Shown here piece after piece: positions 10,806-22,978 of a DNA stretch of 64,000 nt. Numbering within the stretch: the stretch's first letter is position 1; every line of letters begins with the position of its first letter. A program made the translations under genes and the position numbers. Source of the DNA: Guillardia theta CCMP2712 (taxonomy: Eukaryota; Cryptophyceae; Pyrenomonadales; Geminigeraceae); the NCBI RefSeq assembly GCF_000315625.1, contig NW_005434672.1, positions 1 through 64,000 of the forward strand. Reading direction: 5' to 3'. Under the pieces are notes generated by a model. The model was given only the letters and a program-made list of their open reading frames with translations. It was not told where the DNA came from and searched no databases.

Positions 10806-10899
10806 ACTGGAGTCAATCAATACTGATGATACAAACGACAAACTTTCAAAAGTTTTCAGATTTCACTGATATCTGGCACACTGGTCTACACATAGACCG

Positions 10900-11560
10900 T
10901 ACCGGTTTTAGGTACCGGGCCGTACCGTACGGACTGCATGGACCGTGACATAGACATAGACATGGACATACTGCGGACATAGATGTAGACCGTACCGGGT
11001 GCCCACCGACGGTCCGTGACAAACGGGGCCGGTGACCCGGTGAGAACTTCGGAATGTACGCAGCGCCGGCGGCACGCACACGCCCGGCCGCACGGTGACG
11101 GCAGTGAGTGGCACGCACGCGGCACGCACCGTACGGTACTACCGGTACTAGCCACCGTGACTCTGTGACACGCACCGTCAGACTCAGAAATGACAGTGTC
11201 GTTGTACTACCCGGTCACCATACCGTGAGAGAGTCGACTCGATGATAGCTTCGGACAGACAGCCTCGGGTACTACCATAGCACTGCATAACAGTGAGTCA
11301 AACCAGACTTTCTGGCCGCGCCATTCGGGCCGGAGTAAAAGGCGAAATTACTAAGTTAGTACCGTACCGTGACGCCGTGAGGTTCCAAACTGAAAGTTCC
11401 GGCCATGAGTAGCGGCCAGAGTCCAAGCGGCACTGAAGATGGCCACTGAGGGCCGTGCCCCGGCCCGGCCCCCGGCCCGCCGCCGCCGCGCCGCCGCCGG
11501 GGCCCGGCGTCCCGGCCCGCTACCTATAGTAGAAACGTGACTCTGCCGCTGATGGACCGT
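10900..11560. other. GC-rich low-complexity island 1
   Basis: Abrupt change to sequence built from short recurring words: gtac, ccgg, ggcccg, accgtacc and gtgac/gtcac. The densest part (11455-11520) is nearly pure G+C. ORFs across it are compositional artefacts. It ends in a tandem of tttgaccat units (about 11570-11620). Similar islands occur seven more times in this window. From 11620 to 12385 I see only G-rich blocks and no supported gene. Confidence 0.75.
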
Positions 11561-12385
11561 GCGGTTTTAAAACTTGACCATTTGACCATTTCACCATTTG
11601 ACCATTTGACCTTTGACCTTGAATTTGACCACGAACATCCATAGAAGGGCGCGTCTCGCGTTAGCCGCGCCTTTTATGGTTTTAGGCACCTTCTCCAAGA
11701 AGTGCAGGGGTGAGAACTCTGTGAATCGATGCAAAAATTCAGCTATTCATTTCGCTCAAAGTTTGAACACCTATGGTAAATGTTCAATTTTACATATCAT
11801 ACGTTTTCAAAACAGGAATAAATTAGCTCGAGAAAAAAGGACTCAAGCTTGTAGCCCAAAGAAACCATAAGTGGAATGATTGTTCCTGAAAGGGTGGTGG
11901 GTGATCTTAGAATGAGGTAGGGGTTCGGAAAATTGGTGGCCACCTTGATACTCTGAGTGTTGGAGACAGGTTCCATGTATGATCCTGTAATTTACATATA
12001 CTCTTTATTAAGAAAAAGGCTTGGTATAAAGCCTTCCAAAAGGAGAAGAAAAACTGAATAATCCTCCATCAACAAGGCGAGTGGGGTAGTAGTGTGGAAG
12101 GAGTAGGGTAGGGGTCAGGTGTCATGGACCCTGTACCTGACTTGAGCCGAAAGGCCTCAAGTGCGTCTCCCTTGAGCCCCCGGCTTCTTCACACTCCTCT
12201 ACATCAGCTCCTCTGACCTCAACCTTCTCGAACCATCCTTCCCTATCTCACCTGCACGTTCACTTCAGCTGCTCTTCTACAATTCCTTGACATAGCCTCC
12301 TTCCTTCTCGTCTACACACTGTTGGCTATCTCGATTATACATTGAAGGCATTGATCTTTCTTGTCAAGCAACGTTGTACGGTACA

Positions 12386-12940
12386 ATGGGGAACTCGACT
12401 TCTCGTCGGAACTACGTCATTGCAGAGATTCAATCTGACATCAAGCTTTTGATGGACACTTGTCCAGAGCATACACACTTGGACTGGAATGATGTGGATT
12501 GCATTTCTCATCACAGTGCTGTGAATGCTCTACAAAACTACGCGCTCTTCGAGAAGCTCAGAGTGACAAAGCCAAAGCTCTGGTCGAAGAAAGATCGTAG
12601 ATGCAGTAGAAACTGTGCCAGAAGAGGAACAAGTGTAAGGTTCTCAGATTCAATTTGCAACATTCCCAGGAAACACGATAACTCTGAATGCTCGGCAGAG
12701 ACTCGCGAAACCACCGAATCTTGGTATATATCGTGTGGTCTAGGCGCTGATACATTGGAACGAAGTCCAGAGGAACTTAGCATTTCAAACTCAATGGATA
12801 GCGCTGCAACGACAGTCCTCGCGCTCGAAGATTTTTTCTCCGACAGTGCTCGAAACATTAACGGAAGCTTTCTTGCGCTGCACAAGGCATCGTCCGACCT
12901 TGAAGCAAACAATGTACTATACCCTGTTCCATGTTCATAA
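12386..12940 (+). CDS. Hypothetical protein with N-myristoylation motif
   Basis: Single-exon ORF of 184 residues. The frame is open a few codons upstream, but the first ATG (12386) gives MGNSTSRRNYV, a strong N-myristoylation consensus (Met-Gly-Asn-x-x-Ser), and this is why I chose it. The rest is Ser-rich with no recognised domain: a Cys/Arg cluster in the middle and an acidic Ser-rich C-terminal half. A canonical AATAAA at 12955-12960 follows 15 bp after the stop. Membrane association through a lipid anchor is an inference from the N-terminus only. Confidence 0.55.
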   Translation: MGNSTSRRNYVIAEIQSDIKLLMDTCPEHTHLDWNDVDCISHHSAVNALQNYALFEKLRVTKPKLWSKKDRRCSRNCARRGTSVRFSDSICNIPRKHDNSECSAETRETTESWYISCGLGADTLERSPEELSISNSMDSAATTVLALEDFFSDSARNINGSFLALHKASSDLEANNVLYPVPCS

Positions 12941-12954
12941 TTTGCAATTGTTGT

Positions 12955-12960
12955 AATAAA
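12955..12960 (+). promoter_or_regulatory. Possible polyadenylation signal AATAAA
   Basis: AATAAA lies just downstream of the TAA that ends the myristoylated protein. Whether this organ­ism uses this hexamer is not known from the window. Confidence 0.35.
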
Positions 12961-13340
12961 TAGGATATACATGTGATTCTCTGGGCCTGACACGTGGAGA
13001 GGTATTTTAGGTTTTAAAAAAAAATGTTTGTCTTCAACAAACACTCTCACCATTATGGTCACTATGACTGTTTTCCCATCGAAATCAAGCACTAGATTAT
13101 TTCTCGAGTTGACAGTGAATGTCGCAAGAGAGTATCATTCTGGCGGGCCGAAATCATCGGATCAACACCTGCCGTTTGATGCTTGAACCATCACTGTTAC
13201 CGTACAGATCTATTGACAAAGCGATTTAGTCAAACAGCAAAGAGATTATGGCAGCTACTGTGACAAATGAAAGTTGAAAAAATGGTGTGTATCAGTTGAA
13301 TGTATTGACCGTGTTGTATGAGAAGTTTGTTTGAATGTTA

Positions 13341-13400
13341 CTCGTCATGTAAGTTGAAAATGCAGGCATGCTCTCGTCATGTAAGTTGAAATTGCAGGCA
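13341..13400. repeat. 28-bp direct repeat, two copies
   Basis: The 28-bp segment at 13341-13368 (core ctcgtcatgtaagttgaaa) is repeated at 13373-13400 with one mismatch. It lies just downstream of the tRNA gene. Confidence 0.85.
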
Positions 13401-13438
13401 GGTTCTGCATTCACAAGAAGATGGAGTCTATCGGAGAT

Positions 13439-13443
13439 AAAAA
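13439..13443 (-). terminator. RNA polymerase III terminator of tRNA-Trp
   Basis: A run of five T on the minus strand starts five bases after the tRNA 3' end, the usual Pol III stop. Confidence 0.8.
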
Positions 13444-13447
13444 CAAT

Positions 13448-13519
13448 TGACGCGAGAGGGAATCGAACCCCCAACCTTTCGATCTGGAGTCGAACGCGCT
13501 ACCATTGCGCCACCACGTC
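13448..13519 (-). tRNA. trnW-CCA: tRNA-Trp (CCA)
   Basis: The complement folds into a standard cloverleaf: seven-base acceptor stem (GACGTGG paired with TCGCGTC, with G-U pairs), D arm GCGC-AATGGTA-GCGC, five-base anticodon stem TTCGA/TCGAA with loop CTCCAGA (anticodon CCA), variable loop AGGTT, and T arm GGGGG-TTCGATT-CCCTC, with discriminator A. The 72-nt length without an intron and the D and T arm sequences match eukaryotic cytosolic tRNA-Trp. Five A residues at 13439-13443 on the plus strand provide the T5 RNA polymerase III terminator. Confidence 0.96.
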
Positions 13520-13587
13520 ACGTGCCGAGTAGTGTAATTTGGGCGAGATATTCCCTGCTTTGCTTGTCATGTCTCGACTTGCCTGCT

Positions 13588-13918
<331 letters not shown>

Positions 13919-15059
13919 CACCCTTATAGACCAACCACCTCCCCATTTCCCTCTCCCTCTCCCTCTCTCCTTGCCTACCTCCTTCTCTCACTCTTTCTAT
14001 CCTACCTGCCTCACGTACTGATTCCTTCCACTCTCCCTCGAAATATCCTCCTCCCTCATCTCTCTTTCTCTCGTCCTTTCTCTCTCTACTGCGAAGCTTT
14101 CTCATGTTTCGCCATACTCCATAACAATTGGGGTGACGTATGATTGAAGGTGAAGAAGTGATCTCATGGGATAGAAGCAACCTCAGATGTGATGAGCTAC
14201 CTGAGATTCCGGCAGACAGCAACAGCAAGAAAGGGAGAAGTCATTCAGGACTACTCTCTGTATCATTACAGTCAATGGCACTTACTTTCCCGTGTATCAA
14301 TACTCGTGCAAGGCTACTGAACAGGATGGATGACCAGAAGAGTGGAAGCTTCTGGGCGGAGCAGAACTATGGAGTGGGGAGAGGAGGAAAATCAAGAGAA
14401 ATGGAAATGGATTTGGTGATTGCAGTTGCCTAGCCGATGCAAAGAATCTTAGCCAAATGGAGGATTGCAACATCTGTAGGTTGGATGATAGCGAGACCAA
14501 GCAAGAGAGTGATGCGTTTCAGGCTCAGCAAAAACGAGACAGAAAACAGAGTAGAAACAAAATCGAGAAATGTATGCAGAATGTATGAGTTCAAGAAGGA
14601 GCGCAAAAATTGAACTTCTATTCTTGTTGGTATCGTCATGTATGGCTTTGAATTCAGCGGCAACCCCTTGCGGAAGTTTTTACTGTTGTTGAGCTGAATG
14701 AGAAAATCTTGTAGAATGCATTCTACTCCTGCTGAACTAAGGTAGATTACATTCTATGCTTCATCTTCATCAGGGCGGAAAATCTGAAGGATTAAACGTA
14801 TCGCTAATTGATCGGCGCATACGTGGAATCATCATGGCAGAGGGAGTTGATGTGCTGGGTTTCTTGTTGTCCCTCTTCCCCAAATATGTGCTTTTACGGT
14901 TGGACTGTATGAACTTCAGCTCGTTATCACCAAATCAGGAGGAGAAAGGTACCTGAGAGGAGTGGTGCAAGTTTGGTTGTGTTTTGAATTGTCGAAGTTC
15001 GAACACGGAACCACGTCGACGAGGAGGTGCAGTCCCTTGGCCATAGTTCTGGGAGAATA

Positions 15060-16660
15060 TCAGGCACAAGAAGACGGCAACGCGCTCCTTACCCCATCAT
15101 TGTTTCCCTTTGCAACTGGCGTGTCCTCTAACACCCTTTTGACTGCCGGCTCTTGTCGAGATAACAAAGATTCAAGCTTGTACGAGCAGTTGTGTTCTTT
15201 CTGCAACCATTGAATTTCAAGAGCTTCTGCAACTGAAAACCGTGTGTCAGGATTGATGTCGAGAAGTCCTTGCAGGATGATTAGCCAGTTGTTACACACG
15301 ACCGAAGTGGATACTTCTTTGTCTGTATCTGGATCGTTGTTACATATTCGTTCGACTGTACAGTATTTGGATAAGATCCTCTCCAAGCAAGATTCGTAGA
15401 TTGGCCAATCTTTGAAGTGACAGAAACAGTCCATTCGCCTCAAAAAATGAGAATCAATTGGAGTTCCACACACTTGAAAGATTTGGTGCAGCTGATCGCC
15501 ATTATAATTAAGATGGGTAACACGACGACATTGACAGATGTCATCAACATTGCCTTTGAAGATGCTGTTTCCAATTAACATCTCCATTACCAGACAGCCG
15601 ACAGCCCAAACGTCAATCTTGGGACAATACTTCGCTGCCCCCATCAGCAATTCTGGTGCTCTGTACCACAATGTACATATTTCTCTACCGACTGCCATCT
15701 TTTCGTGACTAACAAACTCCCTGGACATGCCAAAATCCCCCAACTTTGCGACCATACTATCAAATATTAAGATATTTCCCGGCTTGACATCTCGATGAAC
15801 AATATTCACACTGTGCAGGTAATGAAGAGCTTCTAAAACATCTCTGGTCCATTTCGAAATCATGGAAAGATGAAGACTCCCGGCCTGATTCTTAATCACG
15901 GTATGTAAATCCGACAGAGCTTCTTCTAGAACAATCACTCTTGAATCATGGGTCGCTCCCAGCAACTTAACAATCTTGGGATGAGATCCAGCAAGCTCCA
16001 TCATTTCAATTTCTCGCCTAAAGGCTTCCAGCCGCTCCTCCGTTGCCTCTCCATGCTCCTTTACATCATCCGGGTCCAAGTCAAAGTCTGGCCAGACAAC
16101 TTTCACAACAACATCCTCCATTGACTCGATAATCGTGGCTTGCCACACACAACCATACGCCCCATTTCCTATCTTGTTAGCAACCTGTTGTGACAATATT
16201 AGCCTCGTTATTCATAAAAGCACTCTTACAAAAAGTCACCTCCAGTTCATGACGACGAAACACTTTTACTTTGATTGGGCTTCGATTCGTGCTGAATGGG
16301 CAGTACTTTTCTTTCAACCCAAGATTTTTTGTCTGTGTTGTTAATTCCTCCAAAATTTCGTTTCTAGACCCTTCGTGAAGTTGATCATCGCTCCAAGGAT
16401 TATGTTTGCAAGCTGGAACAATGATTATCAAAAGATGGGAAAGTCATTCCTTAGGCTTACGTTCGCGAGTAGGAGAATTGACGTCATTGGAGTTTTGAGC
16501 CGTTATAGTTTCATTATACATTTCAACTTCAGTCAGCCTACAAAGGATCAAACCAGCTTTAGTATTACAAAAAACAGGGACGTTATGAATCAATTGTTTC
16601 AGTCTACGCGTCGTCCTAACAATCGCGTGCAATTGTACAACAAGTTTGCGAAACTAGTAG
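15060..16660 (-). CDS. CMGC-type Ser/Thr protein kinase A (CDK/MAPK-like)
   Basis: Exons read leftwards: a main exon 16184-15060 (kinase domain and C-terminus), a 55-bp intron (16185-16239), an exon from 16240 upward, and probably another near 16462-16655; the start is not resolved. The kinase shows IGNGAYGCVW (P-loop), VVVKVVW (catalytic Lys), FRREIEMM (helix C Glu), HRDVKPGN, GDFGMSRE and TLWYRAPELLMG with no TxY activation motif. There is an insert after WPDFDLDPDD before helix C and another after EMLIGNSIFKG. It is the inverted paralogue of the kinase at 19.5-21.3 kb. CDK- or MAPK-like by APE-region sequence; a finer subfamily is not assignable by eye. Confidence 0.85.
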
Positions 16661-17292
16661 AAACCATGTGTGATTCTGCTTGCTATGACCATATTCTTGC
16701 CTTAATTACAGCATTATTTTTGAATTTCTTTCCAACAAAGAATGTCGCGTACCTCTTCTCACATTCAAGTCATTTCATGTTGTTGACAATGCGGAAGAGT
16801 TTTGATCGTGGGATTACAACAAGACAGCGGAGTGATACATGATCAGTTGAGCGCTTGTGCACTCTACTCCCATCCACTTTCCTCAGATCAACATTCTTGC
16901 ATCACACCCACCAATAGCATCCACATGCTCGACCTCCTGCTCTAGCCTCGTCTTCTCGCCGCCTCCTTCCCCGCACTCTCGGATGACATGTCTCAAGTCA
17001 ACGACGGCCAAGATGTCCGAGAATGCCACGGGTGGTTGCCTAGAACGAGGGGGTGGGGGTCCTCAGAGATTGAAATGACCTTCGGCTTCCGTGTAAATAT
17101 TTTAATAATAACAGGTGTGGTGGGGGCCTAGGGGACTTTTGATTTTAGTCAATGACTCAATGACCATGCAGTTTCCGAAAGGACCATGGGTGGGTCCATT
17201 GAATGGAGGGGTAGGGGTCCTAGCGAACCAGAAAAGGGAGTGCAAGCTTTACTACTACATCCCCCGCCTCCTGTGCCAGCTTTACTACCTAT

Positions 17293-18387
17293 TCTCCTCA
17301 TTGTCCTCGTACAGATTTTTACCTTAACTTTGAGTAAAGAATTGAACCCCCACCTCCTGTGCTTCATGACCCCTACCTCTGTAAATTTACAACCATGCCC
17401 AAACGACCCTCACCGAATTTTTTTTAAGTAAAAAGGTTATAGGCACACAAGCCCAGCAAGACATGTAAAACTAGTTTTATTTGTGACCTCCATCTCACGT
17501 CACGGTCCGTGTCCGTGAGTCAGCAAATCTCGCGTGCGGTCTGACGGTCGGACCGGGCCGCTTGACTGAGCGCGGCGGCCGGTGGCCGGGCGCAAGTGAA
17601 GTCATGCAGCCGCCGCAGCACTGATCTCACCCTTTACTCAAAGTTAAGCCTTAAAAATCAGTACGAGGACAATCAGGATAGTCGAGGAGGCTTGACCCTG
17701 ACACTGTCGCACAGGCCAAACGGCGAGAAGAGAAAACCGACAGCGAGAACCAAACTTGCCCTAATCCTCAGCCAACTGCTGTCCCCTCAAGTTTAACTGA
17801 AAGACAGCACTTAATTTTGAGTAAAGAGCACTTTACCATACGCCCCCCGGCCGCCACTGAGTGACTGCTCAGCGGGTGTCTTGCCGCAGGCTTGCGCAGC
17901 GGCCCCGGGCCCGGCCCGCCGCGGCTACGCCCATCATGCCCCGGACCGTACACTGTGACAGGAACTCACCGTGGCACTGAAGTCGAGCGGAGGCGAGCCT
18001 GGCCTGACGGGGGGCTGACACTGAGTCACTTGTTTCAAGTTTGGCAAGGCCCTAAGCAGGCTCAGTTCAGGCCGAGTCACGGCCGAGCGGCCCGGCCGCG
18101 CCGCACATTCAGTGCGCGGCCACTGACGGACCGTACCGGCGGGCCGGACTCAGCGGTCCGTCCGGCGGCCTGAGGCCCGCGGCCGGCCCGCCGGGCCGGG
18201 CCGGCTTCAATCAAACTTGACGCGGCTGAAGCTAGTACCGTACGCCGGTACTGCGGTCGCCGCCGGGACCGGAGGCTAGTACCAGCCTCTTTACTCAAAG
18301 TTAAGTCACAGTAAAACTAGCATCCGGTCTCCGTCTCTTTACTCAACTTCAGTCAAGTTAAAAATCAGTACGAGGACAATCAGGAGA
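17293..18387. repeat. GC-rich island 2 bracketed by copies of a 48-bp motif
   Basis: The motif tttactcaaagttaag followed by ttaaaaatcagtacgagg and acaatcagga occurs at 17633-17680, again at 18338-18387 (with a partial copy at 18290-18315), and inverted at 17293-17339. Between them, 17500-18290 is a GC-rich low-complexity island made of ccgg/ggcc/gtcac words like island 1. It may be a degenerate mobile element with terminal repeats. The neighbouring DNA (16860-17260 and 18480-18860) carries G-rich GGGTAGGGGT-like blocks and no supported gene. Confidence 0.7.
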
Positions 18388-19512
18388 GCAGACCTGCCAT
18401 TCTTTACACTACGAGAAAAAAAAACATCGTCATTCTTTAGTGAAAATTGTTATAAAGTACGAAATGGGCAAAAGAGAGAAATCAGGGTGGGGGTCCTCAA
18501 AGTAGATGTGCGAGGATTAAAAGGCTGGGTACTTTCAGTACAGAGAGGGGGTACTAGAAGTTCATGAAGTACTTATCTCTCAGGCTGTTAGGCGGGACAA
18601 CCGATTGCAACCTTATCTGGAGGTGCTAGAACACAAGGGGTAGGGTACCATGATAGATGTATGAGTGGGTAGGGTTGGAAACGGGAAAGGGGAGGTCGTC
18701 AGCCATATTGTCACCCCACCTACTGCTATCAGTTACTACTGAGAACGTTCGGAACCTCCGGTCCATTGTATGCTCAACCTGAACCACCTGGAGCGACACG
18801 TATCACCCCACCCCTCTCCCCTCCCTGAGTACCCAACCAACACAACCAGAAAGTCACCAACCCAGTCCTCTTAATCCCTACCCACCCCAAATTAATCTGC
18901 AATCTGGTACTGCCAAGTACCCCCTCCACCACCCTTCGGGCAATTGGTTTCCAGTTCCATGTCAGGGCAGAAATCGGCTTTGTCCGTGATGAACATTCGA
19001 CAGCCATGTTGAGGAGGGAAACGAGACAAAGAAAAATGTCGGATATCACGAGTTTGAATGTTGATGGGAGTGGGAACTGGTGGAGTGCCTTTAACCATGC
19101 CTAGATGTAGATTCAGCCGAAACTTTGACGATAGGAGCCTTGTAGAGTTCACAGCTTGGTTGTCTCGTGCGCAAGACCTTTGCAAACACAAATCTTGTGA
19201 ATAGTTTATCCTGAACAGTCGAGAAAAAATAACAAGAAATTCTGGATGATGAAGAAAACGATATGTAAAAACATTTGCTGGTTCTGATGAAAACTGATGC
19301 AGGTGGCGTGAAATCAACGGCAATTAATTGGCATGCGGTGCGTCGATGGGGCAATGCTGCCACATGCTCAGTCCTCCTTGATAACTGCGTGGCCATCGAA
19401 GTCAAACAGAGCTCCAGAAAATATTCGTTCAAGTCATTCGAATGGTATGAAATGTGCCTTGTGATTTTCCGCGATACGGAAGGAATGGAAGTCTGAAACA
19501 GTTTTCTTATAG

Positions 19513-21327
19513 GATCTGGTAAATTCAGAATTTCAAACCTTCAAAATTTCAAGAAATTCAGAAGGTCTGAGCTAGAGGTCTGCAGTACTCTTGCTATGCT
19601 CAGTATTGAAGAAACATTCAGGTTTTCGACAAGATAGGAAAAGGTGCCTATGGGTGTGTGTGGCAGGCTAAAATCCTGGAATCAAGCAAAGAAGTGGTGG
19701 TGAAGGTGGTGTGGCCCGATGCCGACTTGGATCCAGAGGACTCTCAAGGTGCTTCGCCTGGAAATCATAGACGTGAAGCGTTCAAGAAGGAAATTCAGAT
19801 GATGCAACGTGTGGGGCAGCACTCCAACGTAGTTGAGTTCTATGGTGCAACGTCGGATTGCACAGTGATTGTGTTTGAGCAAGCTCTTGCAGACCTTCAT
19901 GATATCATAAGGAAGCAGAAAAAGAGTCTGGTGCTCCCAATGATTGCGCGATGCTGCAGAGATGTTCTCAAAGGGGTCGAGTACTTGCATTCCATCCGAG
20001 TGATGCATAGAGACATAAAGCCAGCAAACTTGTTGGTTTTCAAGGACATGGTGGTCAAGATCTGTGATTTTGGTCTCGCACGTGAATATTCAGAAGGCGA
20101 GAACCGTGTGAAGAGCGAGATGACAACCTTGTGGTACCGAGCCCCTGAACTTCTCATGGGATCCGAGACCTACAACTGCAGGATCGACGAGTGGTCTGTG
20201 GGATGCATCATCCTAGAGATGCTTGCTGGGTCATGTCAGACCAAAGGAAAGGTCGAGGATGTTTGTAAGTGTCCTCTGCCGACTCATTTCAACTACAATG
20301 GGGATCAGTTGGCAAAAATCTTCATGCTGGTGGGAACTCCAAGAGATGAAAAGTTGTTGTCTCAAATGCAATGTCGAAACCATTTTTCTTCTTGGCCAAA
20401 ATATGAAAGTTCCCTTGAATCTGTGGTGAAGAAGGCTCTCACGGAAGGAAGAGAAATTCCAGAGCATCCTCAACAAGACCAAAAGTTTTATGTGAGAAAT
20501 GAGTCAGCCTCCATTCTGTTACATCCTGACCTATTGCTTAGAACATCAAGAGTTGGTTCGAAGTAATTCGGTCTTTGCTTATGCTGGATTCCTCCCATAG
20601 AAAGAGTGCCCTTGAGGTATTTCGCTACGTACCTTTGTCCTTGTTGAATGTTTGGCAGGTATTGCAGTTGCCGCTGTTTATCGACAACGTCATCACTCAG
20701 GACGAAAGAAATCTTGATGAACGAATGATGGACTCGTTTGCAAGATCCAAGTCCTTGCCGAAAGGAATGATTTCCAAAGTATGAAAATGTTTAAATTTTG
20801 TGTTGATCTGAAGTCTTTCACAAGATGAACAAGAGCTACGCTTCACTTCCAGTAAGACGGCTCTCGACAGGGCAAGATCTCCGCAGAAGGTGTGAGGTTT
20901 ACTTATTGGAAATTACAATCTAACTCTAGGAGGAAACAGCAATTTAATGGTAGGATACTGTGTACAAGACGCAAGCTTCTCGTTGCAAAGATCGCAATCT
21001 TACAACAATGTGGAACAGCTCGACCAGGACTTGAAACCGCTGTAAGTTTGCTTTCCCTCTGTTTTGACTTCTTGTGTGTAGTGAGCCTGTCACCAAGGGC
21101 TCGGAAGTCATCAGATCTCACACCAGTGAGCAAAGGGTCCGGAAGAAACTTATACAGGAAGAACAGTACAAGCTCAATCTTGCGGCCGATGATGCATCCT
21201 CTTAGAAACGTGAGATCTGGTCTGTTCCGTCTTCAAAGTTTGACTTTCTCTGCAGGTTCAACGGCTTGAACTTCCTTTGGCGTCCACAGTGAATTATGAC
21301 CCTGTGTACTCAAAGAACAAGATATGA
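19513..21327 (+). CDS. CMGC-type Ser/Thr protein kinase B, paralogue of kinase A
   Basis: Exons 19513-19577, 19622-20491, 20542-20616 and 20659-about 20784 join in phase; a Ser/Arg-rich tail continues (about 20960-21032, then after a 44-bp intron to 21220, then after an intron 21257-21327) and ends VNYDPVYSKNKI. An upstream exon before 19513 is likely, so the start is missing. Motifs: IGKGAYGCVW, VVVKVVWPDADLDPED, HRDIKPAN, CDFGLARE, TLWYRAPELLMG. The intron just before the P-loop (19578-19621) is in the same place and phase as in kinase A (...ELE|V-KIG), proof of common origin. The C-terminal lobe, WFEVIRSLLMLDSSHRKSALE, appears only after removing the 50-bp intron 20492-20541. Confidence 0.85.
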
Positions 21328-21485
21328 TCCTTCCGACTCTCTTCGTTGCTGCATTGCCTGGATCTCCGATCTTCTCAGACCAACCTCTCTCATCAAATGT
21401 CAATGAGTAATATATTTCGTGAACGAAAACAGCTGACACTTTGTCTTTTTGTAAAACTATGGAAAACGTATAACATTAACGAATG

Positions 21486-22207
21486 TCAACTGACAGTTGA
21501 GTTGACCGAGAACCAGAGCCTATCATATTCTCCTTTGCGCATCTTGACGACGAAATAATTAGCATCCTTCTTGTAACCAAAGTGCCAAGTGCGAAACCAA
21601 TTTGTAGCTTTCTTCGAGCTGAGCTCAATGACATACGAGTCGACGAGAGGAGACAGGGAAGGCATTGACTGCTCAGATCTATATATCTTGGTCATCATGC
21701 ATCGGTGGGCACTAGAGCTTTGCTGCAAAGTTGAGCTGCGATGCTCGAAAGCAGCTGCTGTGACTTTGTGATGGTTCTTGTCAAACTTCTTGTCAATGTT
21801 GAAATTGAATCTAATGTTCGGGGACATGTCCAGGAGTTGAATGTCGACTACATTGCTCATGCACACAAAAATGTATCGCGAGATTATTGAGATTCGCAGA
21901 GCTGTGTCATATGAATATGAAGAGAACGTGTCGACCGGAAGAAGCATTTTCAAGATATAAAGCAGAAAAATATGCAAGCACAGAAATCGTTGTGCAGTTC
22001 GAACCCGAACTCGAAAGTCTTCGGCATCATCTTCCACTGGCATGGATGAAAGAAATTTGTGTTCCAGTTGTCTTATCTACGCGAGATATTTTGATCTCCA
22101 AACAATCCGTTTTCAAATTTACACCAAAAGATCAAGAAAGTTATGAATGTTGCTTAGTGGTTTGTGCTCAAACTTCACAGAGATGGATATTTAAGATCGC
22201 AGGTTGA
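21486..22207. other. Probable coding region, strand unresolved
   Basis: Both strands look coding. The minus strand has a 185-codon open frame (21486-22043) with beta-rich sequence such as NWFRTWHFGYKKDANYFVV. The plus strand has segments MVLVKLLVNVEIESNVRGH (about 21767-21880) and an open frame to 22207 containing EIVVQFEPELESL and SVFKFTPKDQESYECCLVV, which resembles a strand pair of ASH/MSP Ig-like domains found in ciliary proteins. The plus reading would need introns. I cannot decide between them and do not assign a function. Confidence 0.35.
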
Positions 22208-22249
22208 CAACTCGTTCCGAGAAATTAGCGGAGCAGATAAGGAATACGA

Positions 22250-22900
22250 CCATTCTCTCTCATCTTTCACATCAATCGCCTCGGCCCTCTCTCTCCCTCT
22301 CTCTACCTTCCTCCCCCTCTGGTCGGAACCATAGCCGAAGCTTTGCCCTCTTTGAGGGGGTACAGACCCCCAGTGGTGAAGCAGAAGAAATTGCCTGACT
22401 GGGTAGGGGTTAAAAGCCGGGGGTAGGGTCAGTGAGAAGGGCGGTCAAGCTCTATCTCCTTTTCCTACGATTCCTGGTAGGATGTACCCGTGGCGTTGTA
22501 GGGGGGACTAAAGCACCGGTACTAGAGAAGTGAATCTTATGAAATGGTGGGGTTGCCCATCTCAATCTGTGCAACATCAATCGTATTGTGTCCTCAAACC
22601 CGGGGGTGGGGGTGGGGTCTCCAATCGTAAGCTGGGGTAGGGTTACTTCTTTTTTGTTTTTTTTGGCCCCACCTTTCATACTCGGAGACAGAGCGGGCCC
22701 GGGACGTTCCGACCTCCGGTGCCAGAAACCGTTACGAGTCGTTATGAGGGGCCATGGACGGGGCACAGAGAGAGGAATGAAGAGATCTTGCGATGCAACG
22801 GCGAGGAGGAGAGGGAAGGAGAGGGAAGGAGAGGGAAGGAGAGGGAGAGCAGCTGCATGAACAAGGAAAGTTGGATACCTTCTGAGTGAAGAGCTGAAAA
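22250..22900. repeat. G-rich GGGTAGGG blocks and (GAGAGGGAAG)n
   Basis: Repeated G-rich words (actgggtaggggtt, ccgggggtagggtc, gctggggtagggtt) from 22378 to 22640, and a purine decamer repeat at about 22805-22850. No gene is seen. Similar G-rich blocks flank the GC islands elsewhere in the window. Confidence 0.6.
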
Positions 22901-22978
22901 GACTTAAAGCCTCTGATTTCCTTCCAAGCGGATCTTTGCAATGCCGTGAACCAGGTCTCTACTTGTATTACTCAACCA

